NCBI RefSeq assembly: GCF_002993325.1 | Contig: NZ_PVNO01000031.1 | Location: 186,001 to 250,000 of the forward strand | Direction of reading: 5' to 3' | Source: Alteromonas gracilis | GTDB lineage: Bacteria > Pseudomonadota > Gammaproteobacteria > Enterobacterales > Alteromonadaceae | DNA length: 64,000 nucleotides | Shown: in pieces, positions 51,887-63,700 of the stretch | Layout of the letters: each line of letters starts with the position of its first letter | Position numbering within the stretch: position 1 is the first letter of the stretch | Program-made: the position numbers and the translations under genes | Notes under the pieces: model-generated | The model's database searches: none | The model's input: the letters and a program-made list of their open reading frames with translations, nothing else | What the model was told of the DNA's origin: nothing

Positions 51887-53753
51887 CGAGTGTTTGGTTT
51901 AGCCATTCATCAGCATGACTAGCAAAGGCTTTTGCTTTCATAAACCCGGTTACGCGAGCTTTTTCTATTTCATCACCATTTTTATCAAAGAATAAAATAG
52001 TAGGTAGACCAAGGACGTTGAAGGTATCGAAAATCTCCTGGCGTTCTGGTGTGTTATCGGTAAGGTCCATTTGCATCCACACCGTGTTGCTAAGCGCTGT
52101 AACCACTTTCTGGTCAGGGAAGGTGTATTTTTCAAATTCCTTACAGGCCACACACCAGTCTGCGTAGAGATCAACCATTACGGTTTTTCCATTGGCGTTA
52201 GCGGCATCTATTTTATTGCGTAAATCCGCTAAATCTCTTGCAATAACAAAGTCTGGGTGACCCACATGGTTACCGTCGGTACTTTCGCCCCACAACCCAG
52301 TGTTAAGCCCCGCTTGATAGGTAAGACCTGCGCTGCCCATGATACCTACTGCAACCAACACAGCGCGCAGTAGCTTCATCAAAGAATTTTTACTAGCGCG
52401 ATTAAGTGCCCAGTAATAACCAAATAGACCAAAGCCTAACAGGCCCCAGAGAAAGCCAGTGGCAGGGCTGTTGTAGAGACGCTCAATAAACACAATAGCC
52501 ACCGCCAGCATCATAAAGCCGAAGGTTACTTTGACCACATTCATCCAGTTACCCGCTTTTGGAAGCAGTTTTCCGCCGGTCATACCAAAGAGAATGAGCG
52601 GAACGCCCATGCCTATACTTAACAGGTAAAGGGAAATAAAGCCGAGCGTCATATCGCCCGTTTGAGCAATAAATAACAAAATACCGGTGAGCGGTGCAGT
52701 AGTGCAGGGCGATGCAATAAGGCCAGACAATACGCCCATAACAAACACACCTGCGAAACTGCCGGGTGTTTGGTTGTTACTCATGTGAGTTAGCTTTTCT
52801 TGATACTTTGCGGGAAGCTGAATTTCAAAACCACCAAACAAGGCAACGGCAAGCGCCACAAACAGAACAATGAACACACCCAGCACCACAGGGTGTTGCA
52901 AGGCAGCCTGAAACTGGGCACCTGCCACAGCAACCACCAAACCAAGCAATGAGTAGGTGATCGCCATACCCTGAACGTAAACAAAGGTTAACCAGAACGA
53001 ATGCGATGCGGTTTTAGGTTTGCCCCGACCAATAACGATACCCGAGACAATGGGGTACATAGGAAACACACAAGGGGTAAAAGCCAGTCCTACACCTAGA
53101 GCGAAAAATAAAGCAAGAGTAAGGGCAATATTATCTTTATCGATAAGCTGTTGGGCTAGGTCAAACTGCTCGCTTTGCGAAGAGGTTGATGTGTTATTTG
53201 ATCCCGACGCCGCATCTATACTAGCCGGCGCGCTGCGTCCTACTTCATTTAGGTATACGACTTTAACCGTTGGTGGGTAACAAAGCCCGGCGTCAGCGCA
53301 GCCCTGATACCGAACTTTAACTACGCCGTCACTGCCCGCCGATTCGATAGGCAAAGTAATAGATACGCCGTCGTAAAATACCTCAGATTCGCCGAAAAAC
53401 TCATCTTCAATCATTACCCCGCTTGGGAAAGCGGGCTCGCCAATTTCAGCTTCTTTAGCCACGAACTTGAATTGCTTTCGGTACAGATAATAGCCGTCTG
53501 CAATATCGAAGGTAAGCCTTAACGTGTTTTCTTTTTGATTAAAGTCGAAAGCAAACGCTTGTTCTACGTCTAAAAACTGTGGTTCGTCTGCAAAGGGATC
53601 ATCGAATGCACTGGGTACCTGCGCAAAAGAAACTGCACTGAACATCGACATGAAACAAAGCACTAAGATGACATGTGCGGTAAACCGGCGGTACAGTGGC
53701 GCTACTGGCAGATTGGTTGGCATGAGAAACGTAGTCATAAGGTCAAATTTCAT
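51852..53753 (-). CDS. dsbD: Thiol:disulfide interchange protein DsbD
   Basis: 633 residues. Signal peptide (to about residue 44), N-terminal periplasmic immunoglobulin-like domain with the reactive pair in QGCADAGLCYPPT, a central eight-TM domain (LALFFALGVGLAFTPCVFPMYPIVSGIVIG holds one membrane Cys, SGLIASPCTTAPLTGILL the other), and a C-terminal thioredoxin domain with WCVACKEFEKYTF. It carries electrons from cytoplasmic thioredoxin to periplasmic DsbC/DsbG and cytochrome c maturation. Follows cutA by 36 bp on the minus strand. Confidence 0.97.
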   Translation of the reverse strand: MKFDLMTTFLMPTNLPVAPLYRRFTAHVILVLCFMSMFSAVSFAQVPSAFDDPFADEPQFLDVEQAFAFDFNQKENTLRLTFDIADGYYLYRKQFKFVAKEAEIGEPAFPSGVMIEDEFFGESEVFYDGVSITLPIESAGSDGVVKVRYQGCADAGLCYPPTVKVVYLNEVGRSAPASIDAASGSNNTSTSSQSEQFDLAQQLIDKDNIALTLALFFALGVGLAFTPCVFPMYPIVSGIVIGRGKPKTASHSFWLTFVYVQGMAITYSLLGLVVAVAGAQFQAALQHPVVLGVFIVLFVALAVALFGGFEIQLPAKYQEKLTHMSNNQTPGSFAGVFVMGVLSGLIASPCTTAPLTGILLFIAQTGDMTLGFISLYLLSIGMGVPLILFGMTGGKLLPKAGNWMNVVKVTFGFMMLAVAIVFIERLYNSPATGFLWGLLGFGLFGYYWALNRASKNSLMKLLRAVLVAVGIMGSAGLTYQAGLNTGLWGESTDGNHVGHPDFVIARDLADLRNKIDAANANGKTVMVDLYADWCVACKEFEKYTFPDQKVVTALSNTVWMQMDLTDNTPERQEIFDTFNVLGLPTILFFDKNGDEIEKARVTGFMKAKAFASHADEWLNQTLDDSSRGNISPD

Positions 53754-53789
53754 TATTCTCTATTTTTCTTTTTGATTATTTTTGTTCAG

Positions 53790-54104
53790 TTAACGTTGCA
53801 ACGTGGTTTGTAACCAATGGCCGTAAGCGCTGCTTGCTTCGGCATTAAGTTCTAACCACTCAGGAACATCGTAGGGATGAAGTTCGCTTACCCTATCAAA
53901 TGCCTGAAGAACATTTTGTGTGTTGGTTTTGATGAGAAGCTGGCATTCCCTGTCGCTTTCTATCTTTCCCTGCCATTCATACACTGACTCGATCCCCTTA
54001 ATAATATTTACGCAGGCGGCGAGTTTTTCTTCAACAAGTGCGCGAGCAATTAACTGTGCCGTCGTCTCATCTGGTGCAGTGCACAATACAAGCTTAATTG
54101 TCAT
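53790..54104 (-). CDS. cutA: Divalent-cation tolerance protein CutA
   Basis: 104 residues, the CutA1 trimer family: TAPDETTAQLIARALVEEKLAACVNIIKGIESVYEWQGKIE is diagnostic, with the conserved ACVN and YEWQGK. Linked to copper and divalent-metal tolerance, exact mechanism unsettled. The cutA-dsbD order is common in gammaproteobacteria. Divergent from fxsA, 211 bp away. Confidence 0.96.
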   Translation of the reverse strand: MTIKLVLCTAPDETTAQLIARALVEEKLAACVNIIKGIESVYEWQGKIESDRECQLLIKTNTQNVLQAFDRVSELHPYDVPEWLELNAEASSAYGHWLQTTLQR

Positions 54105-54315
54105 GGCATCTTCTACCTATATGCATATTTTACGTGGTCGTTATGGCGTAACTAAACAGACCTAAATAGGGCCTTCATTCTTTCACAAACAAAGTATATC
54201 ACGGTCGCAATCGGTCGCTTTAAGTGACTATTTAAGCGAAATGATGGGCACCTTTTCTTGTTATTACGTACAAAGTCACTATAACGGGTTATGAATACAT
54301 GAAAGAGGAAAAGTT

Positions 54316-54831
54316 TTGCGGGTTTTATTTTTATTGTTTGCCCTATTACCTATTTTAGAGATTGCGCTGCTGATTAATGTGGGAAGCGTGATTGGCGGTT
54401 GGAATACCGTAGGCTTGGTTATTTTATCAGCATTTATCGGTGCGTACTTTGTTAAACGCGAAGGTGTAAGTACGTTGCAGACTGCACAAGAAAAAATGCA
54501 GCGAAACGAAGTGCCTGGAAAGGAACTCGTTGAAGGTCTTATGCTTGTTGTCGCCGGTATTTTATTAGTTACGCCGGGATTTATAACGGATATTTTTGGT
54601 TTCTTGTTAGCCATGCCGGGCTCCCGTCATTTCTTTGCGGCACAAGTTAGCAAGCACATGAAAATGCGCGTCGTTACGCCAGGCATGGGGCCTGGTTTTG
54701 GGCAAGGCCAATCACCTTTTGGTCAGAGTCCGTTTGGCGAGAGACCCGGACAAGGTCAAAGCGGTGACGATATCATCGAAGGCGAATACACCGATCACAC
54801 CACTAACGACCCTGATAAACGATTGAAATAA
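54316..54831 (+). CDS. fxsA: FxsA family membrane protein
   Basis: 171 residues. Two or more TM segments at the N-terminus (LLFALLPILEIALLINVGSVIGG; VGLVILSAFIGAYFVKREG), then GLMLVVAGILLVTPGFITDIFGFLLAMPGSRH, the FxsA signature. The C-terminal tail is Gly/Gln/Pro-rich (GPGFGQGQSPFGQSPFG) and hydrophilic. In E. coli FxsA affects exclusion of phage T7 by plasmid F; the native role is unknown. The start is TTG at 54316 with AGAGGAAA upstream. It precedes groES as in many relatives. Confidence 0.9.
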   Translation: MRVLFLLFALLPILEIALLINVGSVIGGWNTVGLVILSAFIGAYFVKREGVSTLQTAQEKMQRNEVPGKELVEGLMLVVAGILLVTPGFITDIFGFLLAMPGSRHFFAAQVSKHMKMRVVTPGMGPGFGQGQSPFGQSPFGERPGQGQSGDDIIEGEYTDHTTNDPDKRLK

Positions 54832-54987
54832 GCTTTTCTTACTGCCAACGTGTTTGACTCATTTTCACTTGTACGCCGTTTAGCAGAATAAACGGCGTTT
54901 ATATTTTGCCTTCCAAGTAAAATCTTCTAAGAAAAATAAATATTTAGCGAAAAAACCAATTTTTTTACATTTTTTTGCTTAAAAACC

Positions 54988-55017
54988 CTTGAAGTTATCT
55001 GGGTACTACCCCATCTA
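54988..55017 (+). promoter_or_regulatory. Sigma-32 heat-shock promoter of groESL
   Basis: -35 box CTTGAAG (54988-54994; consensus CTTGAAA) and -10 box CCCCATCTA (55009-55017; consensus CCCCATNTA) separated by 14 bp, within the accepted spacing. It lies 120 bp upstream of groES. This is a near-consensus RpoH promoter seen directly in the sequence. Confidence 0.9.
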
Positions 55018-55136
55018 TCCGTGCAGAAACGATTTTAACTGCTCAGCAATGAGCAACCCAAGCACACAACATTCAGACAGTCTGGGTGTTGGTAACTACA
55101 TAACTTTGAATAGTGGAATTTTCAGGAGACTTGAAA

Positions 55137-55427
55137 ATGGCAATTCGTCCTTTACACGACCGCGTAATCCTTAAGCGCGCAGAGCAAGAAAGCAAATCTG
55201 CAGGCGGTATCGTTCTGACTGGTTCTGCAGCAGAAAAATCTACACGCGGTGAAGTAATCGCAGTAGGTAACGGTCGCATCCTTGAGAACGGTGAAGTAAA
55301 AGCGCTAGACGTTAAAGTTGGCGACACCGTTATTTTCAACGACGGTTACGGCGTAAAAACAGAAAAGCTGGATGGTGAAGAAGTACTTATCCTAAGCGAA
55401 AGCGACATTCTAGCGATTGTTGAGTAA
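55137..55427 (+). CDS. groS: Co-chaperonin GroES
   Basis: 96 residues from the ATG at 55137 ([18 protein letters not shown]), which has AGGAG eight bases upstream; the frame begins at 55113 but those residues are leader. GroES signatures: [24 protein letters not shown], the mobile loop, and [38 protein letters not shown]. It caps the GroEL ring. Operon with groEL, spacing 40 bp; sigma-32 promoter upstream. Confidence 0.99.
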   Translation: MAIRPLHDRVILKRAEQESKSAGGIVLTGSAAEKSTRGEVIAVGNGRILENGEVKALDVKVGDTVIFNDGYGVKTEKLDGEEVLILSESDILAIVE

Positions 55428-55455
55428 TTACAACTAACGTTAAAACGAATTTTAG

Positions 55456-57105
<1,650 letters not shown>

Positions 57106-57130
57106 TCCCCCCAAGCTTAACGCTTAAACG

Positions 57131-57161
57131 AAAAGCGCAGCTCTTAGAGCTGCGCTTTTTT
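57131..57161 (+). terminator. groESL terminator
   Basis: AAAAGCGCAGCTC-TTA-GAGCTGCGCTTTT, a perfect 13-bp stem with a T-run, 25 bp after the groEL stop. Confidence 0.95.
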
Positions 57162-57511
57162 GTATCTATTGCTCCGCAAAAGTTTATAGGCTAAGTCTTA
57201 ATTTAGACATGATAGGGAAGTAGAGAGTAAAGCACTTGGTCACCTGAATCTGGTAGACAAAAAGCATTCGCTTAAACCTGGTATGCCCGCTTCAAGCGAG
57301 TGGGAGTCGTTCTGATTAAGAAATTCTAGGTCTTAGCTAGTTTGAATACTAGCTAAGACCTTTCTGTTCTCTTTATCAATCCTACTCACCTAGCTTTTAC
57401 ATGTCGTATCGATACGTATCATTCACGAATAGAACGTGAGTGGTTTACTGGGGTATACTTAACAAGCACGATTTAATTCCAAAAAACTACGATACTCATT
57501 AGGTCCCAGTC
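57162..57511. other. 350-bp intergenic region groEL/ppiC with an orphan hairpin
   Basis: No ORF recognised. A perfect 13-bp inverted repeat AGGTCTTAGCTAG / CTAGCTAAGACCT lies at 57328-57361, followed by TTCTGTTCTCTTT on the plus strand, terminator-like but with interrupted Ts. The 170 bp before it may be a small transcript. A 12-bp palindrome CGTATCGATACG is at 57405-57416, in the ppiC promoter region. Confidence 0.5.
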
Positions 57512-57793
57512 ATGGCAACGGCATCCGCACTTCACATTTTGGTTAAAACAGAGAAAGAAGCGCTTTCTATTTTAGAGCAGCTTAAAAAAGGCAAGGACTT
57601 TGCGATGTTGGCGAAGCGCCATTCCAAATGTCCGTCAGGCAAGCGTGGGGGCGACCTTGGTGAGTTTCGTCGAGGCCAAATGGTGAAAGCCTTCGACGAT
57701 GTGGTATTCAAAAAAGACGTGCTAAAAGTACATGGGCCGGTGAAAACACGCTTCGGGTATCACCTGATTAAAACGCTTTATCGTAGTAACTAA
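57512..57793 (+). CDS. ppiC: Peptidyl-prolyl cis-trans isomerase C (parvulin)
   Basis: 93 residues, the length of E. coli PpiC, and alike throughout: [47 protein letters not shown] is in register, then [14 protein letters not shown] and [16 protein letters not shown] with the conserved histidines of the active site. Cytoplasmic, no signal peptide. Catalyses cis-trans isomerisation of proline peptide bonds. Confidence 0.96.
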   Translation: MATASALHILVKTEKEALSILEQLKKGKDFAMLAKRHSKCPSGKRGGDLGEFRRGQMVKAFDDVVFKKDVLKVHGPVKTRFGYHLIKTLYRSN

Positions 57794-57898
57794 CGCTTCT
57801 ACATAGAAAACTGTAGGGAAACCGAAGTAAGGGTGACATTTTTTAGCTAAACGTTATTAGCTAAACATAAATCTTCTACAGCCGGATATATTGCGCTG

Positions 57899-58645
57899 CT
57901 AATTACCCGGTTCCCACTTTTCACCGCATACCGTTTTTTCTGTAAATATGGAATAAGGACTGCTAGCGTCGTGAAGTTGGCTGCGCAGTGCTGCGCCGTG
58001 ATCCACAGAGATAAATGGAGTCTCGGACGCTTTCCCTTGTTCATCTAGCATAAAATAGTTACTGGTATAGCTTGTCAACATCATGCGGTTATCGTGACCG
58101 AAATCGCTTAAGCGAACTTGGGTGATAGCTTTAAATTTAGCGTTAGGGTTTGAAAGACCTACTATTTTCTTAAAAAAGTAACCTTTATCAGTTTGAAGTT
58201 GTGAAAAGCCGTTTAAGGTATTTATTAACGCTTTTACGTCGATGGCTTCGCGCTGTAGCATAAAGTCGTGATGAATAGCATTGCCATCTTTTCTTAAGCT
58301 TTCTTCTGAAGGCATTTTACCCGCAGTGTAAGCTTGTTCAGACTCCAGTGATGAAAGGTATGCTTGTCCTTCTTCTCCATAGTGGAGTAACGCTTTGGTG
58401 TTCATGTTCACGTAATAATCGCTAATTCCAGCAGGCACTACTTCAAATAGCATAACATCGGGAGTTACAGCGCCTCGCTCTTCTGGCGTTTGAGGCCCTT
58501 TGACTACGCACTTGTCGGAAATAAAATAGTAATATTGGCCCGCTTCAATGGCGAAAGCTGTGTTAGATAGCACCGCGCTGATGGTCAGAAATAGTAGTCT
58601 AGAAGTGAACTGTTTAAATGCCGTTACAGCACTGCCTATTTGCAT
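57899..58645 (-). CDS. Hypothetical exported protein
   Basis: 248 residues with a signal peptide (FTSRLLFLTISAVLSNTAFA; cleavage near residue 32). The mature part has single cysteines near each end (SDKCVVKG and KTVCGEKW), which could pair, and otherwise no motif I recognise. Periplasmic location is inferred. Single gene between ppiC and the fecR-fecI pair. Confidence 0.6.
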   Translation of the reverse strand: MQIGSAVTAFKQFTSRLLFLTISAVLSNTAFAIEAGQYYYFISDKCVVKGPQTPEERGAVTPDVMLFEVVPAGISDYYVNMNTKALLHYGEEGQAYLSSLESEQAYTAGKMPSEESLRKDGNAIHHDFMLQREAIDVKALINTLNGFSQLQTDKGYFFKKIVGLSNPNAKFKAITQVRLSDFGHDNRMMLTSYTSNYFMLDEQGKASETPFISVDHGAALRSQLHDASSPYSIFTEKTVCGEKWEPGN

Positions 58646-58681
58646 ATCAAAGAAGCCTTATTGTTTGATGCATTTACATAT

Positions 58682-58707
58682 AATACCAACGCATGCGAAC
58701 TGGTATA
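58682..58707. repeat. Short palindrome resembling a pair of MITE ends
   Basis: ATACCA and TGGTAT about 12 bases apart, with GCATGCG between them; it resembles two terminal-repeat tips of the 263-bp element abutted head to head. The match is short and degenerate. Confidence 0.3.
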
Positions 58708-58821
58708 AGGCGTCATTGTAAGGGGTAGTGGGTCAAAGCGCGAGTTAAGCTTTGAAACGCGCTTTAAATTTAGTTTGTAGCCCAATAAAACTAAGTATGC
58801 CCTTAAGACTCAAGTCCACCG

Positions 58822-59919
58822 TTAGCGGGGGCGAAGGACAATGGTGTCGCTAGAGTAGTCTGTCGATATCTGTAAATTGTCGGCAAGAGCAGCAATAAGC
58901 GCGTCTACATCATTGGTATTGAATAGCCCCGCCACTTGCATATTGGCAAGCGCGGCATCGCCTAATACAACGGTTTTATCGGTATATCGGCTAACTTCTT
59001 CAATTACGTCAATTAAAGGTTCGCCGCGAAATACAATTTTGCCTTCACGCCAGCTTAAATCATTCGCGATATCTTCATCTGACACTGTCTCAATGGTGCT
59101 GTTAGGCAAAGATAAAAGCGACTTCTCACCTTGAACCAACATCAGTGGAATTGCCTGAGGCTTAATTATTGGGTCAATAATGCTCTCGCCGTTGGCCTTG
59201 TTAAGTGTATAGCTGGCGACCTCGACCACGCCTTCGGTGACTACAAGCTCAAGGTCGCCGCGGTGATATTGCACATTAAATGCAGTACCAACCGCCTGTA
59301 TAGCTTTACCTGCCGCAAGCACATTAAGTGGACGCGTTTTGTCTTTCGCTACTTCGATATGAAGTTCGCCCTTCACGAGCTGAATAATCCGGGACGTATC
59401 CGTAAAAGCAATGTTCACTTGAGAATTCGTATTGAGCCAAAGCGTACTGCCATCCTCTAGAGTAATGTTCTTGTGCTCTCCCGCTTTGGTCGAGACCTGT
59501 AACGAGTAGCTTGCGATTTGTGCAGCAGGTGCTGTTTGATGAGATGGCGAGAATAAATTTATTCCCTGAAAGCTTAATAACCCCACTACTAGAAACGAAG
59601 CAGCGATAGCTAATGGACGCTTCCAAGATATTGTGTTGCCCGCCTTTTGCTTTACGCTAAGCTCAGGAGTATGAGGCACGATATCAGACAGCTCGCTAAG
59701 CACAGACATTTTGTCCCACAAGGCTACCATTTCTAAGAAGGTGTTTCGATGTAACGGCGTAGCAAGCCACGTTTTTAACGCTTCGGTCTCACTGTTATCA
59801 AGGCCTCTGTCTAGCTTCACAAGCCACTCACTGGCAGTATCAAGCACGCGCTCATCACTGTTGAATTGAACAACGTTGCTAGAGGTGTCGGTATTGGTCT
59901 CGCTCTTCGAGCTATTCAT
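58822..59919 (-). CDS. FecR-family anti-sigma factor
   Basis: 365 residues. N-terminal cytoplasmic DUF4880 domain (ASEWLVKLDRGLDNSETEALKTWL, the sigma-binding part), TM at about 100-122 (SWKRPLAIAASFLVVGLLSFQGINLF), a periplasmic FecR domain (KAGEHKNITLEDGSTLWLNTNSQVNIAF; ELHIEVAKDKTRPLNV; FNVQYHRGDLELVVTEGVVEV), and a C-terminal DUF4974-type segment (SWREGKIVFRGEPLIDVIEEVSRYTDKTVVLG). It relays the signal from the TonB receptor to the sigma factor. Overlaps the sigma gene by 8 bp. Confidence 0.93.
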   Translation of the reverse strand: MNSSKSETNTDTSSNVVQFNSDERVLDTASEWLVKLDRGLDNSETEALKTWLATPLHRNTFLEMVALWDKMSVLSELSDIVPHTPELSVKQKAGNTISWKRPLAIAASFLVVGLLSFQGINLFSPSHQTAPAAQIASYSLQVSTKAGEHKNITLEDGSTLWLNTNSQVNIAFTDTSRIIQLVKGELHIEVAKDKTRPLNVLAAGKAIQAVGTAFNVQYHRGDLELVVTEGVVEVASYTLNKANGESIIDPIIKPQAIPLMLVQGEKSLLSLPNSTIETVSDEDIANDLSWREGKIVFRGEPLIDVIEEVSRYTDKTVVLGDAALANMQVAGLFNTNDVDALIAALADNLQISTDYSSDTIVLRPR

Positions 59920-60502
59920 GGGCGTCTCTCTTTACTTCCGCCGTGCTTTGCTGCCCGCTACGTTGATAAGTAGTAGGCCGTGTATGCGATGCTGATTGTC
60001 TTCGCATAAATAACGTGCATCGTTTTATACCTTCAGCAATGTGCTTTTCCACGGTTTTTTCACTTATCTCTAATTCTTGGGCGATCTCTTTTAGAGAGTA
60101 GCCATACACTTTCTTTAACACAAATGCGCGTCTGCATTGTTTAGGAAGGCCGCGTACTGCATCACAAAACAATTTAAATTCTTGTTGTGTCGCGTTATTG
60201 TTAAACGTCTCGTCTTCAGCGCCATTTATGGCACTTTCAAGGGCGGCTTTAACTTCTACGCTATCATCGACCATGCGCGTTTCAGCACGTTTAAGATGGT
60301 CGTAAGCCAAATTTTTTGCCGTCTTGAACAAAAACGACTTGGGCTCTTTAATATGCTCAGTTGTTTTTGCCTGACACAAGCGCACATATGTGTCTTGTAG
60401 TATGTCATCCACTTCTTTAGGCGGCACAAGACGCGATAGCATTTTGGCCATCGAGCCGCGCGCCGACATATAGGCATTATGTATAGCTGTTTCTATGGGC
60501 AT
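59912..60502 (-). CDS. FecI-family ECF sigma factor
   Basis: 196 residues. Region 2 (VDDILQDTYVRLCQA; KSFLFKTAKNLAYDHLKRAETR) and region 4 (LPKQCRRAFVLKKVYGYSLKEIAQELEISEKTVEKHIAEGIKRC) of an ECF sigma factor, with no sigma region 1 or 3. Group I FecI-like by its FecR partner. It should direct RNA polymerase to the adjacent divergent receptor gene when released or activated by FecR. No good ribosome-binding site is visible upstream of the ATG. Confidence 0.93.
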   Translation of the reverse strand: MPIETAIHNAYMSARGSMAKMLSRLVPPKEVDDILQDTYVRLCQAKTTEHIKEPKSFLFKTAKNLAYDHLKRAETRMVDDSVEVKAALESAINGAEDETFNNNATQQEFKLFCDAVRGLPKQCRRAFVLKKVYGYSLKEIAQELEISEKTVEKHIAEGIKRCTLFMRRQSASHTRPTTYQRSGQQSTAEVKRDAHE

Positions 60503-60714
60503 ATTGTTATTTATTATCGTTGTTAATTAATAAGACGACAGGCACGTGATTTTCCCCCAGCTATTTTCAGCATTATCACTCAAAAATTAAATTTGTTAAT
60601 AGGTTGTATTAAATGCGTTGCTGGTTTAAAACAACACCATCCAATTAAGTTGAGAGTGAGGCTCACGCATCACAACTCCCGATAAAACATAATAACAACA
60701 GCGTAAACACAACT

Positions 60715-63700
60715 ATGCCTGCGGCAACCACTCTGCAAGATTCCATCACCTTGTTACCTTTCAAGCCTAGCGCTTTAGCGATGGCGCTTTGCATGGTGTC
60801 GTTAGGGGTAAACCACGTTGCTTATGCTGAGTCGGTAGAGCCTCATCAGCAAGCCGAGGTGCTTGCGCAGAGGGCGTCGCCCCTTCCTGCTATAGATTTT
60901 GCCATTCCTGCACAGAATGCAGACGAGGCGATTATTGCATTTGCTAATCAAGCCGAGTTAACTGTTGTCTTTCCATTTAACAAAGTAAGGCATATTTTAG
61001 CGAATGAAGTAAGTGGTAACTATACGCCCCAGCTCGCAATTAAAAAGCTTTTAGAAGGAACAGGGCTGAGTGCTTACATTGTGGACAACACGCGCATAAA
61101 AATAGTGCCTATTGGTGAACGAGATAAGAGTAATTATCTAATTGGGCGCTTGTTTGACACCGTTACCGCACAAGACGACAGCCTAGTCACCGTGCCAGAT
61201 GTGCAAGGCAACTATGATATTGAATATATTGAAGTAAGAGGCTTACGGGCGCGTATCGCCCAATCAGTTGCTATTAAACGTAATGCCAGCATTATTATGG
61301 ACACAATTCAGTCGGTGGACATGGGTAAGTTTCCTGATCAAAACCTTGCAGAGGCATTGCAGCGGGTGTCTGGAGTATCTATCGACCGCGCCGAGGGAGA
61401 AGGGCAACTTGTCACAGTGCGAGGTTTTGGGCCTGAATTTAATAGGGTTCTGCTAAACGGTAGACCAATGGCAACTGATAAGCTCGGGCGCGAATTTAGC
61501 TTCGATACCCTAGCCTCTGAGATTGTCAGTAGTGTGATCGTACATAAGCAAAGCCAAGCAAGTATGCAATCGGGCGGAATTGGCGCAACGATAGATGTTC
61601 AAACAGCTAAACCTTTGTCCTTCAAGGGAATGCGAGCGGCAGGCAGCGTCAAAATGCAATACGATACCAACTCGCAGCAATACGCGCCGTCAACGTCCGC
61701 TATGTTCAGCAACACCTATTTAAATAACTCGTTGGGTGTTTTAGCCTCCTTTACTCAGCACCAACGTCAAGCCAGACTAGAAGAAGCGCAAATCGATGGC
61801 TGGTTGGTAAATACTAACGTACCTGAAAGTGAGCTTTCTAAAGACGTCGATACGTTATACGTTCCAAGAAATTACGATCAGAGAGTGCGTTTTGACGATA
61901 GAACCCGTACAGGGTCTGCGCTCGTTTTACAGTATCGACCTAACAACAAGCTGGAGCTTACTGCCGACTATTTGGGGTCGACATTCGACGTCGAGACCTC
62001 TGCAACCTCAATGGGACATTGGTTTACTTCAAGTAATCTTGAAGATGTCACGGTGGATGAAAACGGCACGGCGGTGGCGTTCTCACAAATCAGTGGCCAT
62101 GCCACCGACTTTCACGCTCGCACATTTAATCGTTCATCCACCTCACAGAGCTTTGGCGTTTCAGCAAGTTATCTTGCAAGCGATAGTGTTATAGTCGATG
62201 CCGACTTGTCTTATTCGACAGCCAATGTCGACGACAATAATGGAGAAGGTAACGCACTTTCACTTATCGGTTATCTTAATCGCTCTTCCTTCGATCACAC
62301 CCAGCAAAATGTCCTACCCGCGATATCGGGTTTTGAGCAAGCCAACCCAGACCAAGTAAATGCTTTTGGTAAGCCTGTAGGCGTATCGCATTACTTAGAC
62401 CCTTCAAACGGTCGCGCTCACGTTATGTTACGTAGAGGGTGGAGTATTGATGACGATATAGGGCAGGCGAAGGTGAATATCAGCGTGTTGGGCGACGATA
62501 ACTGGTTTAGCAAAATTGACGTTGGCGCAGCCTTAACTCAGCGAGAAAAAGCCAACGAAAGAAGAGACAACGAAGCAGATGCAAGACACTGTAGTTTTTG
62601 TGGCTATTTCGATATGCCAGATATCCCAGATAGTTTTCAAACCATATTTGATGCGGGCGATAATTTTCTTGGTTCGATAAGTGGGCATGAAAATATTCCT
62701 CGTCAATGGTTGAGGCACGACGGCAGTAAATTGTTCACTTACTTAGAAAACACTGGTGGTGTTAGTCTTGCCGCTGAGACAAGAGGAAGCTCTTTTGCAG
62801 TCAAAGAAGCAGTGTATGCGGGATATATTCAGGCCGCCATTGAAAAGGATTATGCGCCTTGGTTTATCGATATTCATGCAGGGCTTCGGGCTGAATATAC
62901 AGATGTGCAGGTAAGTGGCGTCGACGAGCAGCTATCAGCGCTTGTCATTTTAGATCAAACCGAACTCGGGCAGGAGTTTGGCGCGTCTGTAAATATCAAT
63001 AAGTCCACAAATTATACCAACTTACTTCCGAATTTGAGTTTGAAAGCCAGCTGGCTCGATAATTGGGTGCTACGCGTGGCTTATAACCACAGTATTACTC
63101 GCCCAACTTTGGAGCAGATGGCCCCAGGCGTGACTTATACCACCACGCGGCAAGGAGGCGATTTAAGGGCACGTATTGGAAATTCACAGCTACTGCCCTT
63201 TGAGGCAATTAATACTGATATTGCCATTGAGCACTATTACCAAGAAAACAGCTATGTATCAGCAGGCTATTTCAGAAAAACAGTGGATAACTTCATCGTG
63301 AATGAGAGCAATACGCAAGCATTCAATAACGTAACTGACCCTAGTACCGGCGATGATCCAAACGCAGTTGATGATGCCGACGCTTTAGCCTTGTTTACAG
63401 TAATTTCGCCTAACAATGGTGAATCTGCAACCGTCGAAGGTGTAGAGATAGCGATGCAACACTTTTTCGGTGAGTCAGGGTGGGGATTACAGGCCAATGC
63501 AAGTTTCGTAGACAGCAACGCAGAGCTGGATGCGGCCAATGTTCGCTCAACCTTTGCGCTTACCGGGCTATCTGGCGCAAAGAATGTGGTGCTGTTTTAT
63601 GAAAAAGACGCCTTACAATGGCGCCTGGCTTGGAACCAGCGAGAAGGCTTTCTGCAATCGCTCAACCAAACTCAAAGTACTGAGCCAACCTTTGTCAGCC

